The notes below the pieces were generated by a model that had not been told where the DNA came from, did not search any database, and saw only the letters and a program-made list of their open reading frames with translations. A stretch of 64,000 nucleotides of DNA from Cacajao melanocephalus (lineage: Eukaryota > Chordata > Mammalia > Primates > Pitheciidae), in the NCBI GenBank assembly GCA_963573385.1, contig CAUYLG010061903.1, positions 1-64,000 on the forward strand. The letters are read 5' to 3'. The position numbers and the translations under genes are program-made. Below, piece by piece: positions 57,266 through 64,000 of this stretch (the first letter of the stretch is position 1; each line of letters opens with the position of its first letter).

Positions 57266-57584
57266 TCTGCTTATTTCAGCATTTATTATTCATTCATTCA
57301 TTCATTATGTAGTATTTGATGTGAAGAATATTTGTACCACATAAGTATGAAGCAAAACAGTAAAATGAGTATTTGTAAACCAACCACTTGATTTAAGAAG
57401 TTGCATGTTTGTATCGAGGCTTTGTATCAACTGATGTGCTCCTCCCCATTCTACCTCTGTTTCCCCCCAAAGGTATTGCTACCCTGAATTTAGTAATCAT
57501 TCTCTCACTGTTAAACATTGTTCTGTCCCATGTAGATGTACCCCTGAACAATGTATTGTTAAACCATGCTTGTTTGGGGCCGTA

Positions 57585-58065
57585 TTCATTTCCTATAGCT
57601 GCTATAAAAAATTACCACCAAGTTAGTGGCTTAAAACAACACAGATTTTGTTATCTTACAGTCTTGGGGGTCAGACGTCTCACTGGACTAAAATCAAGAT
57701 GTCTGCAGAACTGCATTCCCTTCTGGAGGCTCCCAGGGAGAATTCGTTTCCTTTTTCAGCTCCTAGAAGCTCCCAGCATTCCTTGGCTCATGGCAAAGCC
57801 CACAGTGGAGTATCTTTCAGTCTCTCTCTCTGACTCCAATTTTGTTGCCACGTATTTTCTTCTCTTTCCTTGGTTGTCACATCACCCTTATAAAGACCCT
57901 TGTGATGACATTGGACTCCCCCAGATAACTCAGGGCAATGGCTCCATCTCAAGAGCCTTAATTGCAGCTGCAGAGTCCCTTCTGCCATGTAAGGCTGCAT
58001 AGTCACAGGCTCCAGGGATTAGGACATGGACATCTTTGGGGGCTGTTACTCTTCCTCCTATGGGG
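57585..58065. mobile_element. LTR-type repeat (ERVL/MaLR-like)
   Basis: TTTCCTATAGCTGCTATAAA, TTAGTGGCTTAAAACAACAC, CTCACTGGACTAAAATCAAG, CATTCCTTGGCTCATGGC and GACATGGACATCTTTGGGGG in the expected order. Its frame of 197 codons is not a real gene. Confidence 0.65.
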
Positions 58066-58584
58066 CTTTCTACAAATGGTGGCGACTTGCTTTTGCACAC
58101 AATATGTGTTGCATTTCTAAGATATATCTTTGAACATATCCCATGTTTATTTAGCCCTTCTTCTGCCACAGAACTTGTGCTCACTTCCTCCTTCAGACCT
58201 CAGCTCAAGCATTGCTTCCTCGGGGAAGTCTTGACTCTCTAGAAAAGGAGATGCTCCCCTGCCATCTGTCCTCTGAGAGCCATAATCCCATCTTCCAGAG
58301 GACCAGGGACTACCCAAGCTTGTAACTAACTGCATTTTACGACTTGTGGTTTCTCTGCCCCATTTGTCTGGAACTTCAGCCAAGCCTGTTGGCTGTCCCA
58401 GTGCCTGCCATGGAGCAGAAGGACCACTGTCTTATCACCTGGCCACAGAGAACCCGCCTAGCTGGTTGCCGTTGCATCCCGCTGCCCACATGATCACCAT
58501 CCCTTCCCTCGCCTTGTGCTTTCCCCAGCTTGACCTATTGAATGACCAACCACCTGTACTTGGGCTGCCTTTTCTCTTCTGCAG

Positions 58585-58677
58585 GTGCAACCTGCCCCCC
58601 ATCTCAGAGAAGTACACCATGGACGTGGGGGTGAAGACGGATGTGGTCACTGTAAACCCCAGCATCATCACAGAGAG
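58585..58677 (+). CDS. ST8SIA5: ST8SIA5 exon 6, second half of sialylmotif L (residues 191-221)
   Basis: 93-nt exon; acceptor TTTTCTCTTCTGCAG, donor AG|GTCAGT. It completes Arg190, encodes [20 protein letters not shown] then [10 protein letters not shown], and ends two bases into Arg221. This is the C-terminal half of sialylmotif L (R190-C-N-L-P, D-V-G-x-K-T, N-P-S). The RCN and NPS elements are diagnostic of alpha-2,8-sialyltransferases. The preceding intron is 4932 bp and the following one 1489 bp. Confidence 0.98.
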
Positions 58678-58699
58678 GTCAGTGGCCTCTTTCTAGAGT

Positions 58700-58990
58700 G
58701 GCACTATGCAAAATGGTAGCCAATAATCACCTGGGGCTACTGGGCACCGGAAGTGTGGTTAGTCCAGGCGGAGATGTGCTGGCTGTGAGTGTAAAACACA
58801 CACTGGGGTTCAAAGACTTAATACGAAATACAGGATAATATACCTCATTAACTTTTTATATTAATTACATGTTGAAGTAGTGATATTTTCGAAATAGTGG
58901 GTTAAAGAAAATATAAAAACTTCAGCCATTTCTGCTGTTTCACATGTGCTTACTCGGACATTGGACATTCCCTGTGTGGCCTGCGTTATT
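58700..58990 (-). mobile_element. hAT-type DNA transposon relic
   Basis: Same family as 1700-1930: shared blocks around AAGACTTAATACGAAATAC and TTACATGTTGAAGTAGTGAT. Confidence 0.6.
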
Positions 58991-59403
58991 TCTTTTGGAT
59001 GGTGCTGGTCTATACTACCTTCATCTAGAGATGGGTGGGACAGCTTTCCAGGGTGTGACCAGGGCAGGCAGCTTTCTACCTGGCTGTGTCAAGGTGGTAC
59101 TGGGGAGAAGCTCACACCGAGGTCTCAGCTCCCCTCCTGGATCCCCTGCTGGGGTTCATCTGGAAGGTTTTAGGGGAAGTATTAAAACCCTAGCCCTGGG
59201 TATAGTCACACCAACCAGATCAGAGGACATGTAAGAGGAGGGGACAGTGGGAGATGAGAGGAGGGGAGGCATTGAATTGGATCAGATGCCCAGGGAACAG
59301 CTATTTAAGGGGCAGAAAGAGACAGCAAAGTCACTGAGTGAAGGAGGGCTCAGAGAGGTGAGGGAGGCCCCAAGAGGGAAGGCTGCTTAATGTAAAGAAA
59401 TGG

Positions 59404-59705
59404 GGCCAGGCGTGGTAGCTCATGCCTATAACCACAGCACTTTGGGAGGCGGAGGCTGAGGCCATAGTGTGGCTAGTGGCTGGGAGTTCGAGACCAACTT
59501 GGGACCAAGCTCCTGGTCTCTACAACATTCAAAATAATTTAAAAAAATAGCCAAGTGTTGTGGTGCACACCTGCAGTCTCAGCTACTCAGGAGGCTGAGG
59601 TGGGAGGATTGCTTGAGCCTGGGATTTTGAGGCTGCAGTGAGCTATGATTGCACCACTGCACTCTAGCCTGGATGACAGAGCAAGACCCTGTCTCTAAAA
59701 GCAAC
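59404..59705 (+). mobile_element. Old Alu SINE (J-like)
   Basis: GGCCAGGCGTGGTAGCTCAT to CCCTGTCTCTAAAAG; diverged, with an insertion in the left arm. Confidence 0.9.
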
Positions 59706-60164
59706 ACCATGCTGGTGTGTGAGAGAGAAATGGAGGCTGCAGGGGAGGAAGCGTCAAAGCCAGGACAGGCAGCTGCATCTGGGGTTGGTCCCTGGGGATC
59801 TTGGGGATGACAGGTGAATGGCGTGAGGCCTCTAGAGCAAGCCTCCTCTCCCACAACCACTTCCCTGCTGAGCCTCCCTTGGGTCACCCTCATCCTTTTG
59901 GGTTCAGCATTACCCTGCCCGCTGCAACCACACCCTGGATATCTGTCCCTTTGGATCCTGACTGCCCTCTCCTGCACCCACTTACAAAAACTCAACTGCC
60001 CCTGAGAAAGGCCTCACCTTCATCTGCACAGGTGCGTGAGGTGTGAGGAGGCAGGCGGCCTTATGAGTCCCTCTGTCCTTCGCAAAGCCCCAGGGTGCAC
60101 GGGTGGGGAAGCAAGGGGCCTGGGAGCACGAAGTGGGCACTCACCTCTCACTTGCGCCCTGCGC

Positions 60165-60640
60165 AGGTTCCACAAGCTGGAGAAGTGGCGGCGGCCGTTC
60201 TACCGCGTGCTGCAGGTGTACGAGAACGCGTCGGTGCTGCTGCCTGCCTTCTACAACACGCGCAACACCGACGTGTCCATCCGCGTCAAGTACGTGCTGG
60301 ACGACTTCGAGTCCCCGCAGGCCGTCTACTACTTCCACCCGCAGTACCTGGTCAACGTGTCGCGCTACTGGCTCAGCCTGGGGGTGCGTGCCAAGCGCAT
60401 CAGCACTGGCCTCATCCTGGCCACCGCAGCGCTGGAGCTCTGCGAGGAGGTGCACCTGTTCGGCTTCTGGGCCTTCCCCATGAACCCCTCGGGCCTCTAC
60501 ATCACCCACCACTACTACGACAACGTCAAGCCGCGCCCCGGCTTCCACGCCATGCCCTCCGAGATTTTCAACTTCCTGCACCTGCACAGCCGAGGCATCC
60601 TCCGCGTGCACACGGGCACTTGCAGCTGCTGTTGATGGTG
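60165..60640. other. CpG-dense block over the terminal coding exon
   Basis: Many CpGs (e.g. GGCGGCCGTTCTACCGCGTG, AACACGCGCAACACCGACGT) within a CpG-poor gene. No promoter element seen; most likely codon-driven. Confidence 0.75.
60167..60635 (+). CDS. ST8SIA5: ST8SIA5 exon 7, terminal coding exon: sialylmotifs S, III and VS (residues 222-376)
   Basis: Starts after GCCCTGCGCAG; first base completes Arg221, then 155 codons and TGA at 60633-60635. It carries sequons N241-A-S and N284-V-S; sialylmotif S around residues 275-320 (HPQYLVN through ISTGLILATAALELC), with P279, T301-G302 and C313; motif III around H335-H336-Y337-Y338-D339; and motif VS H348-A-M-P-S-E353, with the catalytic His and the conserved Glu. 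It ends TGTCSCC; C373 is the likely disulfide partner of C178 and C313 of C164 (by analogy with ST8SIA3). The exon is strongly GC- and CpG-rich, unlike the introns. Overlapping frames of 126-286 residues here, including one on the minus strand, are composition shadows. Confidence 0.99.
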
Positions 60641-61455
60641 GCCTGCCAGGCTGCCCGGCAAGCGGCGCGTCCTCTCCTGCTGTCCCTCCCGGTGGAATTC
60701 AGAGCCCCAAGCTGGGCAGTGTGGGGGCCTGGCGTTCAGGCTGTCACTTTCTCCGTAGTTCAGCTTTGTACTTGGATCCTGGGGTGGGGAGGCAGGGTTA
60801 GGTCCTGGGGCAGAGTCAGCTCTGAGCCTCCTGGCCTGGCCCCCAAGGGTGCCTCCACCCAGTGCCTCGACCTGCCTTGGCTAGCATGCTGCTGGGCCAC
60901 ACCCCAAGGTCAGGGGTCCGGGGGACTGCAAGTGAATCAAGCACATTTCCCCTAACTTTTGCCATCCGAGAGAGAGCACAAACTGCAGACCCCTGCTGCA
61001 GCGGAAGGAAGGCCCTACAGAGAATGGAATTGTGGGAGGAGACAGGACACTTCACAGGACACTTGAGCACAGTCGAGATTTTATTAACACTTTTGGTTCC
61101 TGAGTTTTATATTGAGGACAGCGATGAACTTCTATCTAAATCTCAGAGCTTAGAGGCCTCTTAAATCTTAGAGGCCAACCCAGTGACTAGACCTTCCAGT
61201 GAAGAAAGCATATCTCAAGATGTCCAGGGGCTTACCAGCTAAGCCATCCCACCCGATAGGTTCTTCCGTGACACTGAGAGACCTAATGCAAGGCCTGTGT
61301 CATGTCTTAGCTAAGACATCATCATCTGAGAAGCTCCACACCACCCTTTCAAACACATCCTTGGACACACACGCAGTCTTGGTGCCTCCAGGTTCAATCC
61401 TGCGTTAGCTCTTTTGATGAGAAGGAAATAAACCAGACCAGCCACTTGCACTATG
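60636..61455 (+). other. ST8SIA5: ST8SIA5 3' UTR (proximal part)
   Basis: Non-coding sequence directly after the stop codon. It is free of Alu or other obvious repeats as far as 61455 and contains one canonical AATAAA at 61427. I recall reports of both short (about 2.5 kb) and long (about 11 kb) brain transcripts for this gene; a cleavage site just after 61440 would suit the short one. The exact 3' end cannot be fixed from sequence. Confidence 0.6.
61427..61432 (+). promoter_or_regulatory. ST8SIA5: Candidate polyadenylation signal AATAAA
   Basis: Canonical AATAAA (GGAAATAAACC) 792 bp after the stop codon, the first canonical hexamer in the 3' UTR. Within about 40 bp downstream there is a GT/T-containing stretch around the ATGTTATTGAC at 61470. 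A weaker ATTAAA is at 63879-63884. Confidence 0.5.
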
Positions 61456-63169
61456 GCTTCCAAGCCAATGTTATTGACTCAATAAGTGCTTAGCAATTGG
61501 CTTCCTCTTCCGTCTCCCTATTTTCAGCTCCATTTAAACCAGGAGTTATTTATAAAGACCTCTTCCTCTCATGTCTCTGAATCCTGCAGAATCCTGCTGT
61601 ATCGTGTTCCTCAGTTGGAACTGTAGGCTCTGGGCTGGAAAGCACTGACATGGGAGGTGGTGAACTTAGCAGAGAGAAGCGAATTGTGACCTCCGACACC
61701 AGCATCACTGAGGCTTCTACTATGAACGCGGGACTTCCCACAGCAGACCCCAGGGCCTGGGCTTGGGGCAGTCAGCTGGGCTTAGGCAGAGAGGGGTTCA
61801 CATGTCACTTCTCATCTGACATTAATTCCCTTTGCTTCTCCCTGTGGTGTTTCCACCATAAATGGGACTGTGTCTAAGAGACACTGTTGGTGAACTGCCT
61901 TAGAACTTAGCTTTGTGGAATCATAGGATGTTAGTGCTGGGAGGAGGACTTCAGCCCACCTGCCTGGCAATCTGCCTCCCTCCCTCCTTCCCTTTCTCCC
62001 CCACTTCCTTCCATCTTTCTTCCTTCCCTTAAACATTTCTGGAAAGCCTATTCTGCTTTGGTCTGTGGTTGGACCTAGGAAGACATGAGGATAAACAAAG
62101 GCATTATCTGTGTCTTCTGGGGGTACAGGGCCAAGAGATACGTGCTGGGTGCTCTGGGAGGGTGAGGAGCTGTGAGGATATAGCAGGGAGTGGGACCTGC
62201 CATCCAATCTCCTCATTTGACAGGCTCCCAGGCCAGGCCAGTCAGGGACAGAGGAGAGCACAGGCTTTATCCCAGGCCTCCGGGCTCCTGATCCAGGCCT
62301 CTGTTCTTGGCCAAACCTTTTTGTCTTGATTGTGCTTCCTGTGGGTGGGTTGTTGTGGAGCCTGTGCCTCGTACACAACACTGTTCTCAATGCTGACTCT
62401 CACCTGCAGTTTGAGCTCTGGTCCTGGTTGGGGAAACCTCAGGCAGCTCCAAGCCTCAGTCTGCTGGTCAGGAATGTGGGGGAGTAGCCAAGGGGATGAA
62501 ATGAGCCTAAACGCCCGCTAAACCAGGAAGAACTGCAAAAGGCAGTGGATGCTTATTACTTTCTTGAGCTCTGCCTATTTCTCCTAGGGAAGGAACTTCT
62601 GGGAAAGATTCCAGTTAACTGAGACTTCTAGCCACTGCGTGGTTAATTGAACCCAGTTCTTGAAACCGTGGAATGTAAAAGCTGGAAGGTTCTTAAAGAC
62701 CATTTTGTCCCACTTAAGGAAACAGGCCCAGAGCAGAGACGTGACCTGGGTCAAGTCCTGCCTGAGGCTCTGCTGAGTGCCTGCTATGGACAGAGGCCTC
62801 TACTGGCAGCCCTGTGGTACTGCTTATGTTCCACATGGGCAGTGTTTGGGGGAGGCGCCTTGGTGACACAGGCTTTAGGGTTCCCACAGCCGAGGGTGTT
62901 CCAGGCTGGAATCTGCCCCAGCCAGGACCCCCGTAGGAGCTGGGGATTGGAGCATCGGTGTCCAGCCCACAGAGGAGTTGGGACACCTGGCTGCTGGCCA
63001 TGTTCCTGCCTGTGGGTCTTAAGGCCAGCCCTTCCTCTCCCTCAATGTCTCAGTTTCCTCATCTCTACAACTAGAAGCTTTGTAAAAATCTTTAGGGTCT
63101 GTACAATCTCCTTATTTTGAGGGGACTTTCATGATGAATGGATCTAAGCCATAAGTAATATTTCTTATT

Positions 63170-63420
63170 ATAATAGCTAGCATTTACCATGCTCTCATTC
63201 TGTGCCAGGCCTTACGTTAAGCACTTTCCCTATATTATCGCTTGTCGTCATCACGAGACCCCCTTGGGTAAGGAGCCTCCCATTGTACAGATGAGTAGAC
63301 TGAGGCTCAGAGCAATTCAGGGACTTGCCCTTGGTCAGGCTTCTAATGGAGAGAACTGCACCCAGATCTGTAGAGCCCCTAAGTCTGTGCTCCGAACCTC
63401 TATCTTAGCTTCCCAGGCAG
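63170..63420 (-). mobile_element. MIR/L2-type relic
   Basis: TGTGCCAGGCCTTACGTTAA, TTGTACAGATGAGTAGACTG and GGCTCAGAGCAATTCAGG. Confidence 0.65.
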
Positions 63421-63878
63421 ACACCAGAAAAAGAGGGATCCTGACCAAGATGCCCCTGCAGGAACGTATGGGACCCAGCTCCAGGGACAAATGCTCTGGG
63501 GGGCTGTCATCGTCAGGGATGTGTCGGTGCTTGTAGGTGCCTCTCCCTAACCCTGCCCCCTGGAGCAGTAGTGACTTACCCACGGTGGCATTGGAGGGGG
63601 ACTGAGGCCATCTTCACATTTTTAAGGTGAGGAGAGATGCCCAGCAACAGCACATGTTAAGTGACAACACAAATGACGTGCCCAGGGCTACATGGCCGGT
63701 GTGTGGCTCAACTGGGACTCACCAGTCTCCTGACTTTCAGGCTACAGTCTTTCCCCTGCAGCCAGTGTTTATGAGAAAAACGTCTTTTCAAAGGCTCAGA
63801 GAGACCTGCTGTTGACTCTGGAAGCCCTCTGCCATGTTCCTCCACTGTCACCACCCCACCATGCAGTGCAGACTACCC

Positions 63879-63884
63879 ATTAAA
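63879..63884 (+). promoter_or_regulatory. Possible distal polyadenylation signal ATTAAA
   Basis: ATTAAA in an AT-rich stretch about 3.2 kb after the stop codon. It would only matter if the long 3' UTR form extends this far. Weak evidence. Confidence 0.15.
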
Positions 63885-64000
63885 TTATTATTTAAGGGAA
63901 ATCGATTCCCTGTAAACAAAACAACCGTCATGTCTTTGTGCTAAACCCACGGCTGCAGGCTTGAAAGGCAGCAAAAACAAGTAAATGACTCAGTGCTTAG

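Larger units (their letters stand above)
58678..60166 (+). other. ST8SIA5: ST8SIA5 intron between exons 6 and 7
   Basis: 1489-bp intron, GTCAGT to GCGCAG. Contains a hAT-type relic (58.7-58.99 kb) related to the one at 1.7 kb and an old Alu (59.4-59.7 kb). The rest, about 59.0-59.4 and 59.7-60.16 kb, is unremarkable. Confidence 0.9.
61456..64000. other. Distal 3' UTR or downstream flank
   Basis: No exon-like coding block found. A short CT-rich run lies at 61970-62040 and a MIR relic at about 63170-63420. Whether this is transcribed as the long 3' UTR cannot be told from sequence. Confidence 0.6.

Noticed and set aside
57409..58002. 197-codon open frame
   Set aside because: Lies mostly in an LTR-type repeat; no homology recognised.
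60141..60611. 156-codon minus-strand frame
   Set aside because: Antisense shadow of the GC-rich exon (Val/Glu-rich), no splice or promoter context.
60095..60955. 286-codon frame overlapping the last ST8SIA5 exon
   Set aside because: Shifted frame in GC-rich sequence, Ala/Arg/Pro/His-heavy; the real frame carries all sialylmotifs.

Overview
This is vertebrate, almost certainly human (or close ape), nuclear DNA. It is intron-dominated, carries about 26 Alu copies plus L2, MIR, LTR-type and DNA-transposon relics, and has coding sequence only in short blocks bounded by AG/GT splice sites. There is no bacterial, phage or plasmid signal, and I found no CRISPR, operon or novel defence-type system.

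The one protein-coding gene is ST8SIA5 (alpha-2,8-sialyltransferase 8E, SIAT8E, the GQ1b/GT3 ganglioside synthase), read left to right. Its first coding exon, which encodes the cytoplasmic tail and signal anchor (residues 1-44 of the 376-residue form known for this gene), lies upstream of the window. The window holds a 108-nt in-frame cassette exon (20213-20320) and six constitutive-type exons: 36097-36189, 47212-47298, 50682-50826, 53540-53652, 58585-58677 and 60167-60635 (stop at 60633-60635). Spliced together, the six exons give residues 45-376 without a frameshift. The luminal catalytic domain is complete: sialylmotif L is split over the fifth and sixth of the numbered exons (53.5 and 58.6 kb), and motifs S, III and VS plus the C-terminal cysteines are in the last exon. 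The cassette exon adds 36 residues (412-residue long form) and exon 2 is a 93-nt symmetric exon whose skipping gives the 345-residue short form.

Layout: 1-20212 is the 3' part of intron 1, with an RPS21-like antisense retropseudogene joined to a MER5A at 18.46-19.09 kb and a dense Alu cluster at 10.5-12.2 kb. 20321-36096 is the intron before exon 2, with an L2 LINE split by an LTR-like element and a MADE1 hairpin at 34.2 kb. 36190-47211 is the intron before exon 3, with a GT-rich minisatellite at 41.2 kb. 47299-60166 holds the short introns of the catalytic region, with a roughly 52-bp-unit minisatellite ending about 70 bp before exon 4 and two local duplications. 60636 onward is 3' UTR, with an AATAAA at 61427, and then flanking DNA or long 3' UTR to the window end.

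The most interesting observations concern isoform control and local structure: symmetric alternative exons with a weak donor and intronic G-runs, an in-frame upstream extension of the cassette exon that encodes a signal-anchor-like segment, an interrupted minisatellite abutting an exon, two intron-scale duplications (one carrying an Alu junction), and an uninterrupted ribosomal-protein retrocopy.
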